A stretch of DNA of 64,000 nt from Planctomycetota bacterium (GTDB lineage: Bacteria; Planctomycetota; Phycisphaerae; Phycisphaerales; UBA1924): the NCBI GenBank assembly GCA_024280755.1, contig JAJRPN010000036.1, forward strand, positions 124,001-188,000. Direction: 5' to 3'. The notes below the pieces were generated by a model that was not told the origin of the DNA, did no database searches, and saw only the letters and a list, made by a program, of their open reading frames with translations. Numbering within the stretch: the first letter of the stretch is position 1; every line of letters begins with the position of its first letter. Both the position numbers and the translations under genes were made by a program. Below are positions 34,839 to 43,239 of this stretch, in pieces.

Positions 34839-36434
34839 TCACTCCCACTCGATCGTCGCGGGCGGCTTGGAGGAGATGTCGTAGACTACGCGGTTTACAC
34901 CCGGGACTTCGTTGATGATTCTTGTAGAGATTCTGGCAAGGACATCGAAGGGGATGCGGGCCCAGTCGGCGGTCATGAAGTCTTGGGTTTCCACGGCTCG
35001 GATTGCGATCACTCGTTCGTAGGTTCGGCCGTCGCCCATGACGCCGACGGATTGCACCGGGAGCAGGACGGCGAAGACTTGGCTTGTTTTGCGGTATAAA
35101 CCGGCCGCGACGATTTCTTCGAGCAGGATTTCGTCGGCGTTGCGGACGATCACGAGTTTCTCAGGGGTCACTTCGCCAAGCACACGCACAGCCATGCCTG
35201 GTCCCGGGAATGGGTGACGCCAGACGATGGAATCTGGTAAGCCCAGGACGGTGCCCAGGGCGCGGACTTCGTCTTTGAAGAGTTCACGGAGTGGCTCGAT
35301 GAGATCGAACCCGAGTTCTTCGGGCAAGCCGCCAACATTGTGATGGAGTTTGATGTTGGCGCTGTTGCCGCTGTGTCCGTGCCCGGATTCGATGACATCG
35401 GGATAGAGGGTGCCTTGGGCGAGGAAGTCTGCGCCGTCGATATCGTCGGCTGCCTCTTTAAAGACTTCGATAAACCGATGCCCGATGCGTTTGCGTTTGA
35501 CCTGTGGGTCTTCAACGCCGACAAGATCAGCGAGGAACTCTTTGGAGGCGTCGGCGACACGGAGATCGATTTTGAAGTGGTCTTTGAAAGTGTGTTCGAC
35601 GAGATCGCGTTCTTTGTTGCGGAGCAAGCCGTTGTCTACGAAGACGCAGACGAGTTGGTCGCCGATGGCTTTGTGGAGGAGTGCCGCGACGACGGAGGAG
35701 TCGACCCCGCCGGAGAGGCCACAGAGGACTTTTCGATCGCCTACGAGTTCGCGTACGCGGATGATTTCCTCTTCTGCGTACGCGCTCATTTTCCAGGTGC
35801 CTGCGCAGCTGCATGTTTCGTAGAGGAAGTTGCGGAAGATTTCTGGGCCGTGGGGGGTGTGGGTGACTTCTGGGTGGAACTGAACCCCGACGAAGTTGTG
35901 GCTTGGATTGGTCGATCGGACGGCTGCGTATGGGCAGGTGTCGGTCGATGCGATGGGTGACATGTGTGCTTTGTTGAGGTTGGAGATTTGGTCGCCGTGG
36001 GACATCCAGACTTGTGTTTGTTCTGGCACTGCGGTGAAGAGTTTGTCTGAGTCGCCGTTGGATGCAATGGTGAGTTGTGCGCGGCCGTACTCTCGGTGCG
36101 GTGCTTTGTGGAGCGATGCGCCGAGCAGATGGCAGGTGAGTTGCATGCCATAGCAGATGCCCAGGATCGGGATGCCGAGTTCGAGGATGGCGGGGTCCAT
36201 GGTGGGGGCGTTGTCATCGGTGACGGAGGATGGGCCGCCGGAGAGGATGATGCCCTTTGGGTTCATGGCTTTGAGTTCTTGGGCGGTGATTGATGGCGCA
36301 ACAAGGACCGAGAACACGCCGGCGTCTCGAACGCGTCGGCAGATGAGCTGGGCGGTTTGGGACCCGAAGTCCAAAACGGGGACAACTTCGTGTTCTATGT
36401 GAGATTTTGTGTGTGGTGTGGTGTGATCTGCCAT
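34839..36434 (-). CDS. guaA: GMP synthase (glutamine-hydrolysing)
   Basis: GuaA aminates XMP to GMP with ATP and glutamine. The 531-residue protein has a class I glutamine amidotransferase domain ([44 protein letters not shown] with the catalytic Cys, [11 protein letters not shown]), then the ATP-pyrophosphatase P-loop [20 protein letters not shown], and the C-terminal dimerisation domain ending [20 protein letters not shown] and [11 protein letters not shown]. Length is normal. It is a single gene, with 23 bases to the preceding AT-rich gene on the same strand. Confidence 0.97.
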   Translation of the reverse strand: MADHTTPHTKSHIEHEVVPVLDFGSQTAQLICRRVRDAGVFSVLVAPSITAQELKAMNPKGIILSGGPSSVTDDNAPTMDPAILELGIPILGICYGMQLTCHLLGASLHKAPHREYGRAQLTIASNGDSDKLFTAVPEQTQVWMSHGDQISNLNKAHMSPIASTDTCPYAAVRSTNPSHNFVGVQFHPEVTHTPHGPEIFRNFLYETCSCAGTWKMSAYAEEEIIRVRELVGDRKVLCGLSGGVDSSVVAALLHKAIGDQLVCVFVDNGLLRNKERDLVEHTFKDHFKIDLRVADASKEFLADLVGVEDPQVKRKRIGHRFIEVFKEAADDIDGADFLAQGTLYPDVIESGHGHSGNSANIKLHHNVGGLPEELGFDLIEPLRELFKDEVRALGTVLGLPDSIVWRHPFPGPGMAVRVLGEVTPEKLVIVRNADEILLEEIVAAGLYRKTSQVFAVLLPVQSVGVMGDGRTYERVIAIRAVETQDFMTADWARIPFDVLARISTRIINEVPGVNRVVYDISSKPPATIEWE

Positions 36435-36643
36435 GATGGAATCTCAACGGGTCGGTCTTCAGCGGGGTGCTGAGGAGGTGTGGAATGCAGAGATTATGGT
36501 TCTGCGTCCGATAAACCCGGAGATAGAGATCTACTCCGGGTGATATAGTAGACGCGGTGTTGAAAATTGCGAGTGTTTGGAGCAACCAGTTGTCAGAACT
36601 TCCGAATAGTAGTGGTGTAAATCCTGATGCCTACAGTTGTTGC

Positions 36644-37072
36644 ATGATGCAACAGCATGGGCGAGAGATTGTGAACGGGATGTGTGTGGTGGGCATCTTG
36701 GTCGTGGTGGGTTTGGTTTCTGGGTGTATCCCGGCGTCCAAACCCGGGTTTGACTCACCGGCACCATCCAAACGCCTCGACGCGATCGTCGACGCATCGG
36801 GCTTGGAGGACAATGAATCGTTAGTTAAACTTGTTGAGAAGCTTCGATCAGCGGTGCCAGCCGAGCGGATGTTTGCGATCAGATCGCTTGAAATCCGCAC
36901 GGGGACGACACTGGGCTACCATCATGCAAGCCCTGATTGGGAGCGGATCGAGGCATTTGGCCGATGGATTGAATATCTTGAGGTTCAAGGCATCGAGACG
37001 AGCGGGTTGATTGAGGATCAGAGCGATGATGTTGTTCGAGTTGAGGATGTTCAAGTTAAGGATGATGAGTGA
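36644..37072 (+). CDS. Small lipoprotein, HEAT-like
   Basis: The 142-residue protein carries a lipoprotein signal sequence: VVGILVVVGLVSGC, with the Cys at about residue 28. The mature part is helical (ESLVKLVEKLRSAVPAERMF, AIRSLEIRTG) and resembles a single HEAT-like repeat found in short planctomycete lipoproteins that check quantities of the host proteome; no function is known. The ORF is open from a GTG at 36557, so the start is uncertain; ATG 36644 or 36680 would both leave a good signal peptide. It precedes the RsbW-like gene by 15 bases, so the genes might share a transcript. Confidence 0.6.
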   Translation: MMQQHGREIVNGMCVVGILVVVGLVSGCIPASKPGFDSPAPSKRLDAIVDASGLEDNESLVKLVEKLRSAVPAERMFAIRSLEIRTGTTLGYHHASPDWERIEAFGRWIEYLEVQGIETSGLIEDQSDDVVRVEDVQVKDDE

Positions 37073-37087
37073 GCGGTAAGTTATTGA

Positions 37088-37657
37088 ATGACCGTGGGTT
37101 GCACGGTCGAGCCGAAGTGGGTGGATATGCACGAGAGCCCTGAAATCGAGTTGAAGCTGATCTCTGATCCAATGTACTTGTGCGGTGCGCGCGAGCTTGT
37201 TGGGTGTATTGCCAAGCGGATCGGGTTCAACGATATGGATTGCTCGAAGATCGCGTTGGCGGTCGACGAGGCACTCGCCAATATTATTCGGCATGGATAC
37301 AACAAGTCTTTCGATAGACCGATCTGGATTGGGATCAATCCGATCAAGCCTGAGGGTGATTCGATTGGCGGGATCGAGATTACGATCGATGATGAAGCCA
37401 AGCAGGTTGATCCGTGTGAGATGAAAGGGCGTGAGCTCGAAGACATCAAGCCCGGCGGGCTAGGGGTTCACATCATCCAAGAGGTGATGGATGAGGTTCG
37501 CTATGAGAAGCGTGAAACGGTTGGTATGCGGATGATCATGGTCAAGCGTGCTGTTCGTACCCAAGAGTCTCCTCGGCTTTCTGATGCCAAATGCAACGCC
37601 AATGCGTGCTGCGTAACGAGCATTCCCAAGAAGAGTTCGAAAACTCGCACCAGCTAA
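37088..37657 (+). CDS. RsbW-like anti-sigma factor / serine kinase
   Basis: The 189-residue protein has the GHKL ATPase fold of RsbW/SpoIIAB: IALAVDEALANIIRHGY is the N-box (Glu, Asn, His), IEITIDDEAKQVDP the G1 region, and GGLGVHIIQEVMDEVRYE the glycine-rich G2 lid. Proteins of this class bind a sigma factor and phosphorylate a STAS-domain antagonist on serine. The following gene encodes such a STAS protein, so the two form a likely partner-switch pair. A Cys-rich tail (AKCNANACCVTS) is unusual. ATG 37127, with a GTGG site, is an alternative start. No PP2C phosphatase gene is in the window. Confidence 0.85.
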   Translation: MTVGCTVEPKWVDMHESPEIELKLISDPMYLCGARELVGCIAKRIGFNDMDCSKIALAVDEALANIIRHGYNKSFDRPIWIGINPIKPEGDSIGGIEITIDDEAKQVDPCEMKGRELEDIKPGGLGVHIIQEVMDEVRYEKRETVGMRMIMVKRAVRTQESPRLSDAKCNANACCVTSIPKKSSKTRTS

Positions 37658-37724
37658 CAAACACAACTCCCCCCGATCGGCTACAGTAGAACATTGAAAG
37701 AATGTCTACGGAGGGTGGAGCAGC

Positions 37725-38075
37725 ATGGCCAAACAACAATCAGATTTTATAACGATTGATCGACCCGAGCAGGGCGTGGTGGTGATTGCGCCGACAACGG
37801 ATATTGATATGAGCCGATCGCCCGAGTTACGAACAGCGATTCGTCAAGAGCTGGGCGGGGGGGTTCACAAGTTGATAGTCGATCTCTGTGATGTGAACTA
37901 TATGGATTCGTCTGGGTTGGCGACGCTTGTCGAAGCGATGCGCAACGCGAGCAAGACGGATACGAAGCTGGTTATTTGTCATATGCACGAGAAGGTGAGC
38001 GCGATCTTTGAGATTGCTCGCCTGGATTCGTTCTTTTCGATTGTCGAGAGCCGAGACGACGCGATCTCGCTCTAA
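37725..38075 (+). CDS. STAS-domain anti-anti-sigma factor
   Basis: The 116-residue protein is a single STAS domain of the RsbV/SpoIIAA family: VVVIAPTTDIDMSRSPELRT, then IVDLCDVNYMDSSGLATLVE, in which the Ser of DSSG is the phosphorylation site. In the usual scheme, the unphosphorylated form binds the RsbW-like kinase and frees the sigma factor. The gene lies 67 bases after the kinase gene and 53 bases before an MlaE-type permease; MlaB in the Mla system is also a STAS protein, so it might instead be part of that transporter. The sequence favours the RsbV type. Confidence 0.9.
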   Translation: MAKQQSDFITIDRPEQGVVVIAPTTDIDMSRSPELRTAIRQELGGGVHKLIVDLCDVNYMDSSGLATLVEAMRNASKTDTKLVICHMHEKVSAIFEIARLDSFFSIVESRDDAISL

Positions 38076-38128
38076 TCAAAGTAGTATTTGGTTCCACCCC
38101 CAAAAAGCCCCGAGGCGCTCACCACACA

Positions 38129-38998
38129 ATGCCCGAGCCGACCACACAAGCTGAGCGCGAAAAAAAACATCCATTGATGTATCCGGTTTTGATCGTGCTG
38201 TACCCGATCGCGGTCTTGGGTCGGCGGATGATTGGGATTCTTGAGCACACCGGCGAGGTGTTTTATCTGTTGGTCGACGCGAGCAAATGGCTTTGGCGGG
38301 GCATGTTCTCCAAAGAATATCGGCTCGGTAAGAGCGCGATTGTCTCGCAGATTTGTCGAATTGGGGTGCAGTCGATTTTTATTGTGGCGTTGGTCTCTGG
38401 TTCGGTGGGGTTGATCTTGGCGTTGCAGCTCTCGCCGCCGCTCGATGACTTTGGTCAGCGCGACAAGATCGCCAATATTATTACGGTTGCGGTTTTGCGC
38501 GAGCTTGGCCCGTTGATCGGTGCGATTGTGCTGACCGGGTTTGCGGGCGCGTCGATCGCAGCTGAGATCGGGACGATGGTGGTCTCTGAAGAGATCGAAG
38601 CGCTCGAAGCGAGTGCGCTCAATCCGATCCGGTTCTTGGTGGTGCCTCGGCTGATCGCTGCGAGCGTTTCGATGACAGCATTGGGCGTGATATCGAGTTT
38701 TTGTGCGATCATTGCAGCCTTGGCAATTTCGGTGTTTGCCCTTGGGATTCCGTATGAAACCTATGTCGACAATATGCTCACGCAGGCCAAGCTCGTTGAC
38801 TTTTTAACAGGTGTGGTCAAAGGCGGAATCTTCGGCACGCTCATCGGGATCATCGCGTGTGCCAATGGGCTTCGCGTCACAGGCGGGGCTGCGGGCGTTG
38901 GGCGTGCGACGACCTATACGGTGGTGGAATGTATTGTCGCGATTGTGGTCGCCGACCTTGTGTTCACCGCGATTTTCTTTGCACTTGGGTTGTTTTAA
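38129..38998 (+). CDS. MlaE-family ABC transporter permease
   Basis: The 289-residue inner-membrane protein has the MlaE/YrbE signatures: REGPLIGAIV-like RELGPLIGAIVLTGFAGAS, AAEIGTMVVSEEIEALEASA, NPIRFLVVPRLIAASVSM and the C-terminal GLRVTGGAAGVGRATTYTVV. MlaE forms the core of transporters that move phospholipids or steroids between membranes. No MlaF ATPase or MlaD/MCE protein follows; the next feature is a repeat and then a convergent UbiA gene, so partner subunits must be elsewhere. Placement behind a STAS gene recalls MlaB-MlaE order. Confidence 0.9.
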   Translation: MPEPTTQAEREKKHPLMYPVLIVLYPIAVLGRRMIGILEHTGEVFYLLVDASKWLWRGMFSKEYRLGKSAIVSQICRIGVQSIFIVALVSGSVGLILALQLSPPLDDFGQRDKIANIITVAVLRELGPLIGAIVLTGFAGASIAAEIGTMVVSEEIEALEASALNPIRFLVVPRLIAASVSMTALGVISSFCAIIAALAISVFALGIPYETYVDNMLTQAKLVDFLTGVVKGGIFGTLIGIIACANGLRVTGGAAGVGRATTYTVVECIVAIVVADLVFTAIFFALGLF

Positions 38999-39059
38999 GT
39001 TGTGTCTGGTTAGGTCGTGCCTGTTCAACTTATCGGCTCTCATAAAAAACGCATCATCC

Positions 39060-39213
39060 TTGTCCCTCCCCCGTCCTGACGGGGGAGGTGCCCGAAGGGC
39101 GGAGGGGGTCTTATGAGAGCCTGCAAAACTCGAATGGCAGGAGGAAGTTAAGAGAAGACCCCCTCCGTCCGCGAAGACGCGGCCACCTCCCCCGTCAGGA
39201 CGGGGGAGGGACA
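39060..39213. repeat. Palindromic repeat element (copy 5)
   Basis: The 154-base element is bounded by inverted TTGTCCCTCCCCCGTC at the left and GACGGGGGAGGGACAA at the right. Each end itself forms a hairpin. Inside are the core GGAGGGGGTCTT and inverted AAGACCCCCTCC with the central loop between. It fills the 314-base gap between mlaE and the convergent UbiA gene. Its outer TGTCTGACGG arms seen in copies 2 and 4 are missing, though a partial tgtgtctgg occurs at 39001. Confidence 0.85.
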
Positions 39214-39312
39214 AAGAGAACTTACTCATGTCAAAGTGAGCCGGTCGTATATGGGTTAGAAGAAGGGAAGAAGGGAAGAAAAGAGACACACAACCATTTG
39301 TCCATTTCCTGC

Positions 39313-40296
39313 TCACAGCCGATAGCCGACGGGGTGTTCGATCAATGAATAGAGTTCGCGGAGAACGGTCATGACGGCAAAGCCCAGGGCGGTGAGCGTG
39401 ACCATGATGCCAAAGGCGGTCCAGAGGCCAGATCCTGCGAGCCAGCCGCAGGCGTAGAGGGCGGGCCAGATCGCGCCGTAGCGGGTAATTTTTTCGCCAA
39501 GGACTGGGCCGAATCCGTTCTTTTTGTATCGACGATAGATCATCAGTGCAAAGAGAATCATGAACCCGATCGGGTAGAGCCCGGCGGTGATCGGCACATA
39601 GTAAGGCCAAAGCCCGTTGTCTCCCATGCGTGAGATTGCCAGTGCGAGCAAGAACAGCGAGCAGATCAGCCAGCCGACGCTGGCAAAGATGACTGCGCGT
39701 TTGGAGATCGGTGGCGATCGTCTACCAAGGTGCTGCGCAAGCCCGGCGACAATCATCGCGTGGGTCATCACGAGCCAGACCGGAAGCAAGAACTGGACCC
39801 ATAGATCTGGGATCAGCATATGCCCCGCATAGATCACGCTGAGCAGGAGCATCCCGATCCCGGGGACGAACTTGCCCAGGACATTGAATATGAGAATCGC
39901 GCACGCGAGCATGAGGGTGACGAGCAATGCGCCCGATCCAAAGACCATTGCGCCCAAGACCGCGAGCATCAAGGTGGCGGCGACCATGCACACCGCGAGT
40001 TCGATGCTCGCTGAGCCATCAACGATCGGGCTGCCAACCTTGCCCATTGCGCGATCTCGATGAACATCGAGCAGGTCGTTGAGGCTCATACCAAAGGCGT
40101 ACAACCCGATGCCGGCGATTAATGAGCCACCGAGCAAGAGTCCGAGGGGTTGATCCTTGATGATGGTTGTGCCGATTTCTTCCTCGTTGAACCGCCCCCA
40201 GAGGATGATAAACCAGAGATTGGCAACTGCACCAAAGGCGGTGGTGACTCTGGTGAGCTTGAGCATCGGGGCGAGTTTGATGAGGGTTTTTCGCAT
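39313..40296 (-). CDS. UbiA-family prenyltransferase
   Basis: The 327-residue protein has eight to nine hydrophobic helices and the first Asp-rich signature of UbiA enzymes, NDLLDVHRDRAMGK (Asn-Asp-x2-Asp-x3-Asp), which binds the Mg-diphosphate of the prenyl donor. The second signature is less clear (YAGHMLIPDLWVQF). Family members attach prenyl chains to aromatic rings in quinone, heme or lipid synthesis. The start at 40296 (MRKTLIKLAPMLKLTRVTTA) removes an upstream frame that overlaps ribH on the other strand. It is divergent from ribH with a 73-base spacer. The acceptor is unknown. Confidence 0.85.
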   Translation of the reverse strand: MRKTLIKLAPMLKLTRVTTAFGAVANLWFIILWGRFNEEEIGTTIIKDQPLGLLLGGSLIAGIGLYAFGMSLNDLLDVHRDRAMGKVGSPIVDGSASIELAVCMVAATLMLAVLGAMVFGSGALLVTLMLACAILIFNVLGKFVPGIGMLLLSVIYAGHMLIPDLWVQFLLPVWLVMTHAMIVAGLAQHLGRRSPPISKRAVIFASVGWLICSLFLLALAISRMGDNGLWPYYVPITAGLYPIGFMILFALMIYRRYKKNGFGPVLGEKITRYGAIWPALYACGWLAGSGLWTAFGIMVTLTALGFAVMTVLRELYSLIEHPVGYRL

Positions 40297-40369
40297 GATT
40301 TGTCCAGTTGGCCGCTTAGATGGTAGGTGCGATGGGTGCCCGGCGGGGGGAGGGCTACGATCATGGACT

Positions 40370-40951
40370 ATGGCTCCGACCGATCCACAATCTGCTCCCA
40401 TTTTGAGTGCCAAACCAGCCCCAAGTGCTGTGGTGGTCTCGCGATACAACGAGACCGTGACTTCGGTGATGCTCGACGGGGCGATTGGTGCGTATCTTGG
40501 GCGTGGCGGGGTTGAATCTGATCTTGCGGTACTCGAAGCACCCGGGGCGTATGAGTTGATCTCGATCGCCAACGCTGCTGCGAGCAGCGGGATGTATGGT
40601 TCGGTTGTTTGCCTGGGTTGTGTGATCAAAGGCGAGACCTCGCACGATGTGCATATCAATACGGCCGTCGCGACCGGGCTGGCGCAGATCTCGATCAACA
40701 CCGGCGTCCCTGTCGCGTTCGGTGTGCTCACGACCAATACCAACGAGCAAGCAATTGCTCGTGCTGGCGGCGACAAGGGCAACAAGGGTGCAGAAGCGAT
40801 GAACGCTGCGCTCGATGCTGCCCAAGCGATCGCGATGCTTGGCGATGCCAAATCAAAAAATGCACCGGGCGTTCGTTTTACGCCTGGGCTTTCACCAAAT
40901 GACAAACTCTCTTGCGATACACAAGATTCTCACGCACAGGAAACTCGTTAA
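40370..40951 (+). CDS. ribH: 6,7-dimethyl-8-ribityllumazine synthase
   Basis: RibH condenses 3,4-dihydroxy-2-butanone 4-phosphate with the pyrimidinedione to form lumazine, the penultimate step of riboflavin synthesis. The 193-residue product shows VVVSRYNETVTSVMLDGAIG, the substrate loop APGAYELISIANAA, and GCVIKGETSHDVHINTAVAT with the catalytic His, followed by VPVAFGVLTTNTNEQAIARA. The C-terminal 35 residues (PGVRFTPGLSPNDKLSCDTQ) are extra compared with the usual 155. The ATG at 40370 lies 73 bases from the divergent UbiA start. nusB follows after three bases, giving a ribH-nusB-ftsY operon. Confidence 0.95.
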   Translation: MAPTDPQSAPILSAKPAPSAVVVSRYNETVTSVMLDGAIGAYLGRGGVESDLAVLEAPGAYELISIANAAASSGMYGSVVCLGCVIKGETSHDVHINTAVATGLAQISINTGVPVAFGVLTTNTNEQAIARAGGDKGNKGAEAMNAALDAAQAIAMLGDAKSKNAPGVRFTPGLSPNDKLSCDTQDSHAQETR

Positions 40952-40954
40952 CCT

Positions 40955-41428
40955 ATGGCTTCACCACGCGACATCCGTAAACTTGCTCTGCTTGCACTGT
41001 ATCAGCTCGATTCACGAGCCGGCGATGATGCAGAGGCCATCCGTGAATCGCTCGATGATGTGCTGACGCTTGAGGAGGAGGGGCTTTCGTTTTCGGATAT
41101 TAAGCTCGACTTCACCGCAGGCGAACGCGACAAGGCGTTTGCTCTTGCGAGCAAGGCATATGCCCATCGTGAGATCGCAGATGTCGAACTCAACGAGCTT
41201 TCAGTCGATTGGACCGTGACCCGGATGCCTGTGGTTGACCGTTCGATTTTGCGGATGGCACACTACGAAATGACTGCGATGCCCGATTCAAAGCCCAAGG
41301 CTGCGGTGAACGAAGCGGTCGAACTCGCCAAGGCATTCTCGACGAAGAACTCGCCGGGCTTTGTCAACGGGATTCTCGATAAGGTGCTCAAACGCGTGCT
41401 CGCCAAGGCGAACGCGGCGACGGAATAA
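40955..41428 (+). CDS. nusB: Transcription antitermination factor NusB
   Basis: NusB binds NusE/S10 and the boxA RNA and takes part in rRNA antitermination. The 157-residue protein has the family helices RKLALLALYQLDSRAGDDAE, the VDRSILRMAHYEMTAMPDSK segment and AVNEAVELAKAFSTKNSPGF plus VNGILDKVLKRVLA. It is slightly longer than E. coli NusB (139 residues), with an internal acidic loop (LTLEEEGLSFSDIKLDFTAG). It is in the common ribH-nusB order and is followed 24 bases later by ftsY. Confidence 0.94.
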   Translation: MASPRDIRKLALLALYQLDSRAGDDAEAIRESLDDVLTLEEEGLSFSDIKLDFTAGERDKAFALASKAYAHREIADVELNELSVDWTVTRMPVVDRSILRMAHYEMTAMPDSKPKAAVNEAVELAKAFSTKNSPGFVNGILDKVLKRVLAKANAATE

Positions 41429-41452
41429 GGGTTTAATAGGGTTTAATCAATC

Positions 41453-42376
41453 ATGGCCATCTTCCGCAAAGCACTCGGGACACTCAAAAGAGGACTCAGC
41501 AAAACCCGCGAGACCTTCGTGGCATCGCTCCGCTCAATGCTCAGCGGCAAGCAGCTTAACGATGACCTCATCAAAGAGATTGAAAAACGATTGATCCAGT
41601 CGGATGTTGGCGTCGCGGCGACCAAGATTCTGATTGATGGGATCAATGCAGATTATAAAGCCGGCACGCTGACCAAAGGCGAAGATGTCATCGAGTATCT
41701 CAAGACCGAACTCAAAGCGATGTGGCCAGCCCAAGATCGCACGCTGAATCTGAGTGACACCAAGCCGACCGTGATCCTCATGACCGGCGTCAACGGCGTG
41801 GGCAAAACGACCTCGATCTCGAAGCTCTGCCAACAACTCACCAGCGAGGGCAACACGGTGTTGCTCGGTGCGTGCGATACTTTTCGAGCCGGTGCGGTGC
41901 GTCAGCTTGAGATTTGGGGCGAGCGATTAGGTGTTGAAGTGGTCAAGGGTCAGCAAGGCGGCGATCCGGCAGCCGTGGCATTCGATGCGTGTAGTGCGGC
42001 GAAGTCGCGTGATGTTGATATCTTGATTATCGATACGGCTGGTCGATTGCAAACCCAAACGGGTTTGATGGATCAGCTCTCCAAGATTCGGCGTGTGATT
42101 GATAAGCAGATTCCTGGTGCGCCCCATGAGACGCTGTTGGTGCTTGATGCGACCAGCGGGCAGAACGCGCTGAGGCAAGCCGAGGAGTTTAATGCAGCTG
42201 CTGGCGTGACGGGCATCTTCCTAACCAAACTCGATGGCACCGCCCGAGGCGGCATCGTCGTGGCGATCAAAGAGGCGACGGACATCCCTGTGAAATACAT
42301 TGGTGTTGGCGAGACGCCCGACGATGTTGAGCCCTTTGATCCCGAGCGGTTTGTCGAGGCGATGTTCGCGGAATAA
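41453..42376 (+). CDS. ftsY: Signal recognition particle receptor FtsY
   Basis: FtsY is the membrane-associated GTPase that pairs with the SRP for co-translational targeting. The 307-residue protein has the N domain (FRKALGTLKRGLSKTRETFV) and the G domain: G1 GVNGVGKTTSISKLCQQL, G2 DTFRAGAVRQLEIW, G3 IIDTAGRLQTQTGLMDQL, G4 TKLDGTARGG, and the closing DIPVKYIGVGETPDDVEPFD. An acidic N-terminal A domain is absent, as in many bacteria. It ends the ribH-nusB-ftsY operon, and the downstream tandem repeat follows four bases after the stop. Confidence 0.96.
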   Translation: MAIFRKALGTLKRGLSKTRETFVASLRSMLSGKQLNDDLIKEIEKRLIQSDVGVAATKILIDGINADYKAGTLTKGEDVIEYLKTELKAMWPAQDRTLNLSDTKPTVILMTGVNGVGKTTSISKLCQQLTSEGNTVLLGACDTFRAGAVRQLEIWGERLGVEVVKGQQGGDPAAVAFDACSAAKSRDVDILIIDTAGRLQTQTGLMDQLSKIRRVIDKQIPGAPHETLLVLDATSGQNALRQAEEFNAAAGVTGIFLTKLDGTARGGIVVAIKEATDIPVKYIGVGETPDDVEPFDPERFVEAMFAE

Positions 42377-42380
42377 TCAA

Positions 42381-42430
42381 AGCCTACCCCAGCCTACCCC
42401 AGCCTACCCCAGCCTACCCCAGCCTACCCC
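42381..42430. repeat. 10-base tandem repeat (AGCCTACCCC, 5 copies)
   Basis: Five perfect copies of AGCCTACCCC lie directly downstream of ftsY, followed by a partial sixth (AGCCTCTCC). A run of short CTTTC units (42443-42463) comes next, and the palindromic element starts at 42464. No spacer or conserved secondary structure is present, so it is not a CRISPR array. Confidence 0.95.
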
Positions 42431-42463
42431 AGCCTCTCCTCTCCTTTCCTTTCCTTTCCTTTC

Positions 42464-42598
42464 TGTCCCTCCCTGCGCCCCGCGGGGAGGTGGCCGCGTC
42501 TTCGCGGTCGGAGGGGTGTCTTGGGAAGTTCAGAAAGATGAAGACACCCCTCCGTCTCGCTGCGCTCGACACCTCCCCGCGGGGCGCAGGGAGGGACA
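42464..42598. repeat. Palindromic repeat element (copy 6), left of DUF559 gene
   Basis: A 135-base element with perfect 27-base inverted ends, TGTCCCTCCCTGCGCCCCGC plus GGGGAGG at the left and the inverse at the right. Inside are hairpin arms (GCCGCG/CGCGGT), core GGAGGGGTGTCTT and inverted AAGACACCCCTCC, around a loop. It lies between the ftsY terminal repeat and the DUF559 gene, in the same orientation as copy 7 at 43076-43214. Confidence 0.9.
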
Positions 42599-42606
42599 AG
42601 AATGTG

Positions 42607-42999
42607 TTATTCGATTTCGTGGGCTCGTTGGAGTGCGATTGTTTGGATTGTGCGCACAACAATGTCGAGTTCAGAGAACACGCTGCGGGCTTGGACTCGC
42701 ATTACTTTGATGCCGCAGGATTGCATCCAGAGATCGCGTTTGCGATCGTGTGCGAGTTGATCTCCAGAATGAGTTGAGCCATCGACTTCGACAACGAGGC
42801 GAGCATTTCGGCAATAGAAGTCGGCTATGTATGGGCCGATGGCGTGCTGAGAGCGGAAGGATAACCCAGAAAGTTGATTGTCTCGAAGCACTGACCAAAG
42901 CAGTTTTTCTGGTGGGGTCATTTCATTGCGGAGTGTCTTTGCGCGGAGTTTCGCTTGTTGTGTAGGTTTGGTGCGGGATCGATAAGTGCGGTGGTCCAT
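42607..42999 (-). CDS. DUF559 (Vsr/PD-(D/E)XK-like) endonuclease
   Basis: The 130-residue protein is a compact DUF559 nuclease-like domain of the Vsr/PD-(D/E)XK fold: MTPPEKLLWSVLRDNQLSGL with the conserved Glu, then FRSQHAIGPYIADFYCRNAR and LVVEVDGSTHSGDQLAHDRK, where the Asp of ADF and the Glu of VEVDG are the likely metal ligands. Family members are small nucleases of largely unknown role. The gene sits in a 393-base slot between two near-identical palindromic elements (copies 6 and 7), and the start codon abuts a tandem repeat. The order repeat-nuclease-repeat suggests a link between them. Confidence 0.85.
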   Translation of the reverse strand: MDHRTYRSRTKPTQQAKLRAKTLRNEMTPPEKLLWSVLRDNQLSGLSFRSQHAIGPYIADFYCRNARLVVEVDGSTHSGDQLAHDRKRDLWMQSCGIKVMRVQARSVFSELDIVVRTIQTIALQRAHEIE

Positions 43000-43023
43000 T
43001 GAAACAGAGTTTATCAGATATCC

Positions 43024-43074
43024 CTTCCTTTGTTTCCTTTGTTTCCTTTGTTTCCTTTGTTTCCTTTGTTTCCC
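43024..43074. repeat. 9-base tandem repeat (TTTCCTTTG), 5 to 6 copies
   Basis: A pyrimidine-rich run, mostly TTTCCTTTG units, lies just upstream of the DUF559 start and directly before copy 7 of the palindromic element. It is the mirror of the AGCCTACCCC array before copy 6: both elements are preceded on the left by a short tandem repeat, but of unrelated sequence. Slippage or a target preference of the element could explain this. Confidence 0.9.
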
Positions 43075-43075
43075 T

Positions 43076-43214
43076 CTTGCTCCTCCCTGCGCCCCGCGGG
43101 GAGGTGGCCGCGTCTTCGCGGTCGGAGGGGTGTCTTTGGAAGTTCAAAAAGATGAAGACACCCCTCCGTCTCGCTTTGCTCGACACCTCCCCGCGGGGCG
43201 CAGGGAGGGGCAAG
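43076..43214. repeat. Palindromic repeat element (copy 7), right of DUF559 gene
   Basis: The 139-base element has 29-base inverted ends differing at one position (CTTGCTCCTCCCTGCGCCCC.. against its inverse), the core GGAGGGGTGTCTT and inverted AAGACACCCCTCC. Over its length it is almost identical to copy 6 (few differences in loop and core flank) and in the same direction. The mscS gene ends 26 bases downstream of the element. Confidence 0.9.
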
Positions 43215-43239
43215 ATGGGGCTAAGAAAGGAGAAAGGAG

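Noticed and set aside
40157-40369. Upstream extension of ribH by 71 residues
   Set aside because: The extra residues lie opposite the start of the UbiA gene and do not fit lumazine synthase; the ATG at 40370 gives a normal start.
42381-43074. Tandem repeats near DUF559 considered as a CRISPR array
   Set aside because: The units are 9-10 bases in direct contiguous tandem with no spacers, no leader and no cas genes nearby.
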